Positions 54,650-64,000 of a DNA stretch of 64,000 bases are shown piece after piece. The number at the start of each line of letters is the position of its first letter. Positions within the stretch are counted from its first letter, which is position 1. Position numbers and translations under genes: made by a program. Source of the stretch: Echinostoma caproni (taxonomy: Eukaryota; Platyhelminthes; Trematoda; Plagiorchiida; Echinostomatidae); the NCBI GenBank assembly GCA_900618425.1, contig UZAN01039536.1, positions 36,705 through 100,704 on the forward strand. The letters run 5' to 3'. The notes under the pieces were generated by a model. The model was not told where the DNA came from. It saw only the letters and a list, made by a program, of their open reading frames with translations, and searched no databases.

Positions 54650-54895
54650 TTGCCTCAGGTTTTCGTTTTACACCTCTTTGAAGATTATAGTTACTGTTAT
54701 CAGCGTGAGCCGAGGTCATCATCACTGAATGAACATGTTGCTTTGGTAGACAAGATATTGAAAAACGGGTTTGATATTTATGGCGGACTGAATTTATTTC
54801 CGCTTGTCCGTCGAACTAGGTATTTAAAACCGGTTCAACACCGTTTAAAATTAACTTTAAAGGAAAGGCATCAAATGAAGTTTATTAACACCTAA
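54650..54895 (+). other. Possible nested exon, weakly like mitochondrial ribosomal protein bS21m
   Basis: An open frame follows the acceptor-like TTATTTGCCTCAG (a second, TTACTGTTATCAG, is at 54702) and ends at TAA 54893. Its second half, LVDKILKNGFDIYGG, then VRRTRYLKPVQHRLK and a closing MKF, has a spacing reminiscent of bS21m (MRPS21): a helix with L-x-x-IL near the start, then an R-R-x-R-Y-x-x-P block followed by basic residues. The match is by eye, short, and missing several usual positions. A Penelope terminal remnant begins 25 bp after the stop. It may be a last exon of a nested gene, a retrocopy, or chance. Confidence 0.2.
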
Positions 54896-54910
54896 TGAAA
54901 GGTCCTAAAG

Positions 54911-54957
54911 CACTAAGGGTGTTGTCTCGGCTAGCGATGAAACGTTTGCAAACAAAA
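54911..54957 (+). mobile_element. Penelope terminal (hammerhead-like) remnant
   Basis: CTCGGCTAGCGATGAAACG followed by TTTGCAAACAAA matches the terminal segment of the Penelope-like copy at 28778-28806 with only two differences over about 31 bases. The upstream CTGATGA box is not preserved here (CACTAAGGGTG instead), so this piece is not a working ribozyme. No Penelope coding sequence adjoins it. Confidence 0.65.
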
Positions 54958-56107
54958 TGTTACGTTCAGCAAACCAGTTGAAATAAATAAAGTCTGTTGG
55001 TCATAAATTGGTCTGTTATTGTCACTTTCACTACCTGACCCATTTTATTGGATTTGTATTGTGTACAGTTTCCGAAGTATTTGAACATTATTGATACCCT
55101 GACTGTCACCAAAACGATTTCTCTTTGTAGGATTGATGAAAGACGTTTCTGCCGCATATCCTAATTGAGGGAGCTAGCTTCCACCTTAAATCAAAATGCT
55201 GTCATTTGCACGCAAATAGTTGGTCAGCGGAATCTTAATTCATCCTTTTCCGACTGTTTTATTGAATTTAGGATTTTCAGTATTTACTTCTCTCAAAGTC
55301 ATAATATGCCTGTCGTAAAAAAAGCAATTAGTAAATTTCACAAGCAATGCTGTGTGGAAACGATGATCAGGAGAGTATTTTTGCATTTTTCAGCCAAAAA
55401 TAGAGAATTATTACAAAGCAGAGAATTAATCAGATGAGCAGATCAATGATTCGTTTGACTGTACGTGTGTGCATGATGTAACTGAGCTCCATCCAGCATT
55501 GGAAGCTTAATGGAGTTATTGAACTCACACGGTGAACGGTATACAGCAATTGTGAAATGCTACCTCCATTTCTCTACGTTACGTTATTCCTGATCAAATT
55601 ATAATCAATTTCTTTCTATCACATAATTGAACCGATCCCTACCCACTCATTTAAAACATTCTGCTTGTCTATTCAGAGCTAAGGGAATCCTGGAAGATGT
55701 TTCTCAGTTTTCTGTATCTTCACGGTTCATATGTTTTTCTACATTGACCACGTGCTTATGGTATCGGAGAACTGCTGAAACAGATGGATAAGCACTTTCT
55801 TTCATTCATACCGGAACCAAATGACACGTGCACCTTGAGTGGGATTGCAAATGAGCATTATGGCATTATACTTTCAGTAACACGCGGTTAGAATGATAAA
55901 GAACAAACAACATCCAAAATTATTTCACTTGGATAGTATGGTATTGATATGTATCATTCATTCACATGCGAGACAGTAATAGTTAATTTTTTTCTTGAAA
56001 ATGGATATACCTAGACCGCGATCCCTATTCTCTCGCCATTAAGGGGCTGAAGTTTTTGAACATTACACAGTTTTAAATGCCATGGAGATGTTTATGATAA
56101 CCAACAA

Positions 56108-56225
56108 AGTGCACTGGACAGCAGCTTTATCCTGTTTGGGACTCGTCAGCAGTGCGTATTTTTGTGTCGCTGTCAGGACTCGAACCGCGATTCTTCGGGC
56201 TATGCCTGTGAGAAATCGGATGGGC
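56108..56225 (-). mobile_element. Decayed tRNA-derived SINE copy
   Basis: On the minus strand there is a B box GGTTCGAGTCC near 56176-56186, then CTGACGAGTCCC with CACTG before it, and CTGTCCAGTGCAC at the tail. This is the same block order as the SINE at 18493. The head is diverged. Confidence 0.5.
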
Positions 56226-56576
56226 CAATCCAAACATTCACCATCTAAATTACACAAATTGCTGTACGAATTTATGGATACCAGGTCACGGTGCTTTCTC
56301 ATTCATTATTTGTAAACTAATTTAGCCGACTTATTGGTCACTTGTTCTGCTGCATGCTCTCCTGGCTGCTTCCGATTATTTTATTGAATGCTTCTGGATA
56401 AAGTAATGGTTTGTCTATGCCTTCTTGCATTTCATATTCTGGAAAAGACCTGGTAATATCAGAAAGCACACTATGGATGTTAGCAAAAGTGTAGTCAAAT
56501 TGTCAGCTTGTCCACTATTCACTCTCACGCACTACCTTCTTGGTTTCGGGGCTGCTTTTCTGTCTGTTTGTCGGCT

Positions 56577-56607
56577 TGTCAGTCAGTCACTCAGTCATTC
56601 AGTCAGG
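56577..56607. repeat. Imperfect (CAGT)n tandem repeat
   Basis: Seven to eight tetranucleotide-like units of TCAGTCAG/TCACTCAG/TCATTCAG. Confidence 0.7.
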
Positions 56608-59316
56608 CCATTACACATCAGCTCGCTTGAAAGACGAGCCTAGCTACAGATCGAAAGTGCACAAAAACCCTGGACAATTTTAGCATATATGTTTAACACG
56701 ATTTATCATAAACGAGGCCACAAGTCTTATCGAATATAGCAGTATTCGAAGCCCAACAGAGACGCATTGTTTCTCGTACTGCAGAGCGCACAGAAACTGT
56801 CCCGGTCGAGAAGTCCCGCATCTGTCACCGCGTCGGCCCTGGCCTAAATGGAATGCGACCTCGGGTGCCAATTTGTGTGCTTGTGTGTGCATGTCGATGT
56901 GTTTTCCCCGTGTAGGCGTGTCCTCATAAAACACGGTATACCCATGGACTGCGTGAAGGACGCTGGACGCTGCACATCAAAGCTACAATCGATATGTGGA
57001 TGTGCGAAATTTGTGAAAACGATAGGATTTGTTCCAATTGATCTGTTCCAACTGCCGTTTGGAGGTGTGGAGCTCTATAACAGAAACAGATTATGAGCAG
57101 ATGTGATGCAGCTCGAGCCATCTCCCATCATGCTGAAAATTCATTCATTAAGATGCACAAATTAGGACTAATTCTATAATTAATTTTTTTGAAAAAAAGC
57201 CTTCTGATACACTGTTTTTTAAAACGAAAGTACCAACTGCGATTTATTGGTTTATTAATTAACCGTTCATTGGACGACAATTTATTACATCAAGTTCACT
57301 TATCATATCCGGCAATCAAAGATATGTGACTTGAAACGGGGAACCATAGAAAGTATCGAAAAGGTAGAAGTGACATCGTATCGACTTCCATCTTAGTTTC
57401 GTCTAGCAAAAATTGTTTTGCGATGCTAGAATTTGAACCTTGTCGTAGATTATGCCAGCGATAAAGTCGTGTACCTTTTGGCAATTACCATCATCTATTT
57501 TATAATAACAGTTAGTCCAATAAAGTCTTTGATTTACAATGAGATGTACTAAAAGTTTCATTCACTAAACTTTTAGCTATCTTTCTGTTACCTAACACGG
57601 TGAATAATCGAAGTTGAAAATAGTGAATGTGATTCACAGCAAGCAGGAAGAAGAAAAGTTTTGAATATACAAGGTATTCATGGATAAATGTCAAACCGAT
57701 AAACTTTTTCAATTTGAAAACTAAGATGATTTAAATCACAGTGGTTAATCTAGGCACCAATAATTTACGGTTTAAAGCATATTCATAAGCTTTGCAATAT
57801 TTATATTACCACGTTCTTAATTTGTAAAATGAAAGACAATTTGTCACTGGTGGAAATAGATCTAAGATTTTGATACAACATGAAAGGCTAGTAAACAAAT
57901 TTCAAAACAGGAAACCTAAGTAATCGCGCCATCGATTATTCAGGTTTGCTCTAGTATTTGTTTTTATGCAAACCATTGTTTTTGCAACACTAAACGACCT
58001 GTGTCAAATATTTAATTATTGAAATAGTCTCTTATAGATCAAAGTGGTCCCTTTTGTAATTTCCCGCAATTATTATCCTCAAAAACATTTAGTAGAATAA
58101 TTATTTTAGTGGTTGTGCAATAGGGTCATCGGACAACACAGATTGATCACTTTACTACCGACCTGACAGATCAATGATCACACAATTAGCAGTTTACCGC
58201 TAATATAGCGCTATTGTAAAACGCGGGCGACGAAACAATCGGAATTGAAAGTATGAAATCCTAAAAAGTAAATTTGTAGATGAGTGCTTACTGGAAGTAA
58301 AGTGAAGACCTACATTGATCCTAATGACATAGTCTTTCAATGAATCTTAATCGCTTACAGATATTTTGGGAGTGATGGAGGTCGAAGTCACCATTCAAAG
58401 TGCACATCATTGGGGTTATCCAGAATGGTGAAACAGAGATGCGATATTATTCAACTGTTTTTCTCACATCTCGGTTTCAATAAAATATATCATTATAATC
58501 TTTCCACCGGAAATCGAAGTTTTGAAAACACTTTTTAACATAGCAGACGATTCCTTTCAAATTTTTAAAAACATTTCACACTGAAATTGCTGACAGGATA
58601 GAACAGTTGATACAGTGTGTTTCTGATTACAATTTCACCATAAAGACAATCTACCGTTTAATCATCAAACAAAATGTTTAGATATGCTGGTAATGAATAG
58701 GCATCTGTTAGGCCAGTCGATCAAACAATGTTGAGTATTATCGGATCTCATAGAAAAAAAAACAGGTAAACTGTAGTGCATTGCAAAAATAATTTTATCG
58801 GTTTTCATTGACGTTTTCTTTCTATGATGAACATACCAACAAATGTAGCATTGGTGTAGATTCAATGGTAATTGCAAGTTTTTAAATGTTTTTGGAACTG
58901 CAACTTTCGTATGGGAAAAGTGCTTCCCGAAAATGGCTACGTAGAAATCCTTCACCGCTGTTAACTGGAAGTATTATAGAAAAGATTATTTGAAATTCAT
59001 TTCTGGTTGAAAAAGTGTTTAGATTGAACAGCTCAGTCAAATTCAGTAACGAAACTCATCAAGGCGGATGTTCTCATCATGTCAAATTTGAATACCCATT
59101 CATCGGAAGAGTCCTTGTATTTACGTTTGATGCATTTCAGAATCACGAAGGGATATTTTTTCGATATTGTCCTAATTGTTTATCCGTTAAAAATCATCAA
59201 TGAAGTGAGATAGTACAATTGATTACAAGTGCGCACTTTCTTTCTGCCACAGACTCCCTCTCCTCATATCAAATCTTCTCAAATTCTACATATTTGTTTC
59301 ATTTGCTCATTCGCAG

Positions 59317-59465
59317 GTTATTCCATGGTCTCCTGCTCACGGCTGCTTGGAAGTTGGTGATCAAATCCTTGACATTGAAGGACATTTGGATACCGAACTT
59401 ACTTGGCAAGAAGCTGAATCTCTTGCCTCTCTGAAAAGCAATTATCTCCGTTTGGGAGTAAGACG
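59317..59465 (+). CDS. PDZ-domain exon, C-terminal half (PDZ-LIM-like)
   Basis: This 149-nt exon has an acceptor (TTGCTCATTCGCAG) and a perfect donor (ACG|GTGAGT). It starts in phase 0 and ends with two bases of a codon. It encodes VIPWSPAHGCLEVGDQILDI, EGHLDTELTWQEAESLASL and KSNYLRLGVRR. The features are the V-x-P-x-SPA-x-x-G turn, the GD-x-IL-x-I strand, the T-x-x-EA helix alpha-2 (where PDZ-LIM proteins have T-H-x-EA) and the closing L-x-L-x-V-x-R strand. With 9660-9713 this gives a complete PDZ core of about 68 residues, short of the first strand. The helix position that is often His in class I PDZ domains is Trp in TWQEA, so peptide preference may differ from class I. Confidence 0.87.
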
Positions 59466-59518
59466 GTGAGTGTGATTGTACACATATTTGCGTGTTGAAT
59501 TTATTGTTTCGTTTCCAG
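59466..59518 (+). other. Micro-intron (53 bp)
   Basis: GTGAGT at the start and a pyrimidine-rich acceptor GTTTCGTTTCCAG at the end. The removal joins CG to A and gives arginine, in frame with the next short exon. Reading through instead meets TGA at once. Confidence 0.6.
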
Positions 59519-59549
59519 AGTGAGAAACTTGCCCTGTACACCATCTCGA
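59519..59549 (+). CDS. Short exon after the PDZ domain
   Basis: The exon continues the frame with RVRNLPCTPSR. At 59550 it either meets a donor-like CGA|GTATAA or, if not spliced, adds valine and terminates at TAA 59553-59555. In the first case the gene continues in phase 0 into a linker; in the second the protein would be a PDZ-only form. No AATAAA signal follows closely, which favours further splicing. Confidence 0.5.
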
Positions 59550-59555
59550 GTATAA

Positions 59556-61703
59556 CGTGTCCGGCTAGGCTAAGTTTTCTTCGGAAATAGTTGCAAGGCT
59601 ATGAGAAAACAAATGATTATGAAATGATGCGCCATATATAGTTAGAAGACTGGGATCCAGAGGTAGTTTTGCGTCTTTGGAATTTGAGTTGTCGCATAGC
59701 CAAACAGGCATTTTACGAGTATATTTTTTGTAGTTTGGCAGTTTCATTCACAAGCTGACCAATAATGTTTGCTTGCCTTGGCATTAGACCCCAATGTCTG
59801 TCTCCCCCCTCTTTTGTTATCCAGTGTATGTTTCTACAGCTAATCAGCAAATGCAACTTGAAACACTGTTGATTTTGTCTTCTACTGTAAAACAAATCAG
59901 GGACTTGTTTTTCTTATCACCCGAAGAACTAAGATGCAATGCTTGTCTCTCTTACCGTGTCTTTTCCCGTTCTGATCAGTAAATGCACTTAGCTGAACCC
60001 GTTACGTGACTAGTGCAAGCACAGAGTTAGACCGCCATACTCCAAAGCTATTTAAACTGATTCAGTACTCGAACAATCAGGGCAATGTTTACAATAATTT
60101 GGAGCAAATAATGCATAAAGGAATGAAGTATAGTGTGAAAAATATAACGAAGTCAACATGAAGCGATGGGATCAGGCGATCTGCCTTCCCTTGAATTATT
60201 GAATGTTTTCTACATTGGGGAAGTGTGTACATCTGTAACTTGTCCTTCTGATTCCACACTTACCAAAAAGAAGTTTACGAAAGCACACGCACGCATACAT
60301 GTACCTCTTTCAATGTATCACTGGTCACCGGCTCGAATGAGCATCAGGTATATTGGACACGGTCGTTTGAGCCCATCTAAATGGCGCACGATTTGACAAA
60401 TTGAACACCATCCTGCAGTCGGTTGGGGTGTGTGAACATAACACCCAACAGGATTTGGCTAACTAAAGCCGACGGTTGTAAAGTGAAAAGGAAAGTTAAC
60501 CCTGTCCAATACGAAACTATAAACCTATTTCTTTGTTACAAAGATCAGTGTATCTCAATCTATATGGCACACGTTCTGGATTCAGACATGTGGGAAGTCT
60601 AATAATAATGAAACGACAGAAAGGTCAGTGATAAAATCATAAGATACCACACAAGTGAGGTTGTAAACATGTAATCTGCATATTGACTCTGAACAATGGA
60701 GGGGTGATGATGCATAAGGATTTTGGGAAACGGTCAGTGAAACCCATGGAATTGGAAGTTCTGGTGACATCATAAGGTAAAACTAATTATAAATTAGACA
60801 ACAAAATGTTCTACCGAGAACAAAAGTAAAAATGAATATCAACTACAGTGATTTTACTGGTACACTGTACTCTCAATTTGAATTCAGGGTTCCATATAAA
60901 CGTATCAATAAGGCATATTCCATTCACTTCAAACAAGTTATCTAATGAAAAGCAAGAACATTCTATTGGATGAACGATTTGCCAAAGCTGATTTGTTATA
61001 CACGACTGATTATTAGACACGAGTAAATTCCCGTTCCACCAAAAAGTATCTGTTGTTTTGTTGTCCAAGATACAAAGCAATCGAAATCATTGTTTCTCAT
61101 ATTTTGAGACGAGTTTTAGACAATCCATTTGTGAAAAAATCAGAAACCTCGCTGATCGCTGCCAACACATTTATATTGCCTGCGCTCGATCAGCTGATCT
61201 GTGAAGCCACTCGTCTGTAAGCGCTTCTTTCTACTTGCCCTTTGGTGGACTACAGCTGATTTCCATGGAAAGTTAAAGTGACCGCCAATTATCTGGTTCG
61301 TTCATGGTTAATCGGATGACTGAAAAACTGTGAAAATCAAAGCTTTTGATTTTGTTTTGGCTATCGACTTATATAGTATACAAACTGCAGAAGTACAAAT
61401 AGCGTTTACATGTGAGTTTTAAACTCCTTGAGGCTATCAGTCTAGGAGCAAATTGATTGGTTAATAAATGCAAAATATTTTTTGATTAGTATTATGAAAT
61501 TTTTCAGTAAAAAATTCTGTTTAGTAAAATCGTACAATCGTCTTAGTGATAGCAACGTGTTATGGTGAAATGAAAACCGATTATACATTCGAAATTTTGA
61601 GTAAAGTTCCATTCACTGAAGGCTTAGTTTTTTATGCATACACCACATGTTCCTTAGCACCGAAAGAGTTTTATCAAAATTGCCATGACGAAAGTCCCAG
61701 AGG
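59556..61703. other. Downstream intron sequence, no supported exon
   Basis: The frames at 60166-60396 and elsewhere lack known motifs. No LIM zinc-finger pattern (C-x-x-C spacing with H/C pairs) is visible. Confidence 0.45.
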
Positions 61704-61790
61704 ACTAACCAGATGGTGAAGTGATTTGCGCCTGCGGTGGCCTGGGTTGGAATTCCAGGGTACACATTATCGCCCGGAGCCAACGAAACT
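61704..61790 (+). mobile_element. Decayed tRNA-like repeat
   Basis: An A-box-like AGATGGTGAAGTGATTTGCG and a B-box-like GGGTTGGAATTCC with one extra base, at tRNA-like spacing, followed by CGCCCGGAGCC. It may belong to the same family as the GC-rich copy at 39878. Confidence 0.45.
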
Positions 61791-63050
61791 TACACAATGA
61801 TATCCCTATTTTCAAATTCCCTACCGGTATTCAATAAATATTCCTAGGCAAGCGATTCTGTTCGTAATCGATTGAACGTCCCCAAAATAAAGGAATAACA
61901 GCTTATCCTACTTTTACGCTGCAATATGTTTTGTTGTAGGACTGGAGTATTTGAACAAATGCAGTCGAAGAATGTAATACGATTCTAATGGAGCGATCAC
62001 TACGGAGTTCGAAGAAAAAGAAAACACTAACGTTTTTGGTAACGCAATTGGTTCAAGTAGTTATCTTTTCAATTCGTGAACATCGCTTCATTTTTTCTGG
62101 TTCGAATAATAAAAGAACCGATTGAGCATTATTTACTTTCTGGTTATATTTTCCGTGCTTTCTTGAAGATTGAAATTAATAAGGCTTAGGTGGGAATTTT
62201 GAACAGTTTAGACACTTTCTATATCAATCGAATTATAAGGAGGTCCTCCATAAATGTGGTAATGATTTTAAGAGTGGTATTTGGATAGAGAAGAGGTATT
62301 TAGGAAAGAAAACCTCATATAAGTTGTAAATATATGCTTCAGTACGTAGAAGCATCCAACCATCGATGTTGGCTAGTGTCAAAGGTTTACGCATACCCTA
62401 ACTGGTCAAAACATCGGTCATAGGGCATAAAGTTTGGTTTACGAAAAATCGCTTTTGTGTATTCGGAAAACGTGCTACCATCCCAATAAACGCAGTGATC
62501 GCCAGCAGTCCGGCCTTCTGTTGCGAGCGATTGCGGACCAATTTACTTACATGAAGTGGAGAATATCATGTCTTCCCGAGTTTCTTTCCCAAATAAGTCC
62601 TTTTACTGCTACTGATTCCCAGCCTTCGTAGATTCTCCTGTGCATAGCCGTATGGCTTGCAGTTATTCCCTTTTGATTTGGCCCTAAATCCATAACACGA
62701 GGAAACTGACATTTCTGAACTACAGTTTCATCTCATCAATCCAGGTCGGCACCAATGGTAAATGTTATTTCTCTGCACGAAACGCGTTTATGTGACAATT
62801 ATGATTATGGTGATCCCCCCATGGATTGGTCTCATCTCAGCGATGTCGTCCTCCAAACAGCGACGTTGTTTCGAGATTTTCATTCTAAAATGCAACACAC
62901 CAGTCCCCTTCTATGCATGCATCAAGCGCGATCAATTACACAGAGGTTACCATTAGAAAATATTTTTAGGGTCTGACCAGGGGAAAAGAAGTTAAATGCA
63001 CTGATCCTAATACCAGACGATAGGGCAATGATTAATCGATATTGGTTGAT

Positions 63051-63081
63051 GTGTACGTGTGCGTGTGCGTGTGTGTGTGTG
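63051..63081. repeat. (GT)n-type microsatellite
   Basis: Imperfect GT/GC/GTAC dinucleotide run. Confidence 0.85.
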
Positions 63082-63307
63082 ACCGATGCAATAACGCCCA
63101 GTGTTTGTCCTTGGTCATCCAACTGACCGCCACGATGACCGTTCATGTCCAGTGTTTCATTCACCGATCGATAGATAGGAAGGAAGTGCTGACGGTGTGG
63201 ATACCGATTTACCGAGACTGAAACGGAACAGTCACCGACATTTTTGCTGACCAGGCGTAGGTGGTATCTGACTGATGATTGGGATTTAACGCACAAATAT
63301 TGCACAG

Positions 63308-63498
63308 ATCTAAACCTATTGTCGGACAAAGAAAACAATCCGGGATGGAGGAATGGGAAGCGACAGTTTTGGTGTTTAGATCAGAGTGCCAATCATGAAC
63401 AGTGCACTGATCTGCCACCTCAATCGCCGAACACTACAACGAAAGCCTATTTTTGTTTTATAGACCCAAGCAATCTGGAATCTAGTCGAGGAATTCAG
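63308..63498 (+). CDS. Weak exon candidate downstream of PDZ exons
   Basis: A 191-nt stretch between ATTGCACAG and CAG|GTACGT with one open frame (containing LSDKENNPGWRNGKRQF and AYFCFIDPSNLESSRGIQ). It needs one base carried over from the preceding exon, while the exon at 59519 ends in phase 0, so an additional exon would be needed between them. Composition is polar, compatible with a linker, but nothing identifies it. Confidence 0.2.
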
Positions 63499-63842
63499 GT
63501 ACGTCTAGGGAAGGTGCTAAATTTACCTAATCGAAATAAACAGTTTAGTCGTAATGATTTATAAGGAATGTGTATGTGCTTGGGTCTTGGTTTCCAGTAC
63601 TTTCCCATCTTGATCGATTGGGTTTATTGAAGTGCACAAAACCGAAAATGCTGGTAAAGAAATCATACGTCAGAGAAATTATCCGTCGTAAAACTACAAT
63701 TAGTGCAAGAATGTACTAAACATCTTTACTGAGGATTTTCTGTGTAACTTTGAAAGTTTATTCATTTTGGCGGGTTCATCAAGCTGGAACTACTGTTTAC
63801 AGATGTTTCACAGCAAGGTTAGGCACCGTCCATCGTGCAACT

Positions 63843-63851
63843 NNNNNNNNN
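63843..63851. other. Small gap (9 N)
   Basis: Nine undetermined bases. The open frame that runs across them to 63953 is not supported. Confidence 0.98.
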
Positions 63852-64000
63852 TTTCTCGGAGCGGGGAGGGGTGCTTTTGATCCAGAGCAACAAATCGACA
63901 GCAAGACTGGGTCATTACTCAGCAATGAAAGTAGGAAAAAAGAGATATATTGAGAAATATTAAGTGACTTTAAAATAGAACATCAAAGGCACTGATAACA

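Larger units (their letters stand above)
9714..59316 (+). other. Giant intron (49,603 bp) splitting the PDZ domain
   Basis: The donor GTGAGT at 9714 and acceptor TTGCTCATTCGCAG ending at 59316 are phase 0 on both sides. They join residues ...LVVSK to VIPWSPAHG..., which rebuilds an uninterrupted PDZ fold. No other exon with PDZ-like sequence lies between them. The intron has collected SINEs, Penelope-like and non-LTR remnants, microsatellites, and possibly small nested genes, all listed separately. Whether internal alternative or cassette exons exist cannot be told from sequence alone. Confidence 0.75.

Noticed and set aside
56848..57096. Cysteine-rich 82-codon frame as a LIM domain
   Set aside because: Cysteine spacing does not match C-x-x-C / H-x-x-C zinc-finger pairs of LIM domains.
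62745..62945. Exon following the PDZ exon directly
   Set aside because: In phase with 59465, but the donors at its end are weak or at odd places, and the exon at 59519 with its strong acceptor is a better partner. Kept only as an open question.

Overview
The window looks like a piece of an animal nuclear genome, and most likely a parasitic flatworm (trematode-like). The evidence is long AT-rich non-coding stretches, GT-AG exons, decayed Penelope-like and non-LTR retroelements, several tRNA-derived SINE copies, and very short introns next to a very long one. The flatworm assignment is inference. No bacterial-style genes, operons or CRISPR arrays are present.

The best-supported gene is on the + strand. 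Two exons almost 50 kb apart each encode half of one PDZ domain. Exon 9660-9713 gives the N-terminal carboxylate-binding-loop half, and exon 59317-59465 gives the GD-x-IL and alpha-2 half. Both join in phase 0 with good splice sites, which leaves an intron of 49,603 bp (9714-59316). A further small exon probably starts at 59519 after a 53-bp intron. A plausible but weaker upstream exon lies at 6031-6123. The domain resembles that of the PDZ-LIM (Zasp/Enigma/PDLIM) family, but no LIM domain is visible in the window.

Layout. 1-6030: nothing coding supported; SINE copies at 2.5-3.3 kb. 6.0-9.7 kb: candidate exon 1, an intron with SINE fragments, then the first PDZ exon. 9.7-59.3 kb: the giant intron. 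It holds a SINE at 18.5 kb followed by a perfect 26-bp inverted repeat, a minus-strand non-LTR reverse-transcriptase remnant interrupted by an 823-base gap (25.4-26.5 kb), and two Penelope-like fragments in the order 3' end then RT (27.9-30.7 kb). The first Penelope fragment carries a hammerhead-ribozyme-like end. Further along are more SINEs (35.9, 39.9 and 56.1 kb), a split reading frame that may be a nested gene or pseudogene (41.56-42.07 kb), a CpG-rich stretch ending in a strong donor that could be an alternative first exon (about 47.9-48.1 kb), a possible small nested exon (54.65 kb), and a second Penelope terminal remnant (54.92 kb). 59.3-64.0 kb: PDZ exons, then intron sequence with weak exon candidates.

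Most open reading frames here are short and look like chance. The very long ones over 25.5-26.4 kb are artefacts of the N run. Product names are read by eye from motifs, and no database search was possible.
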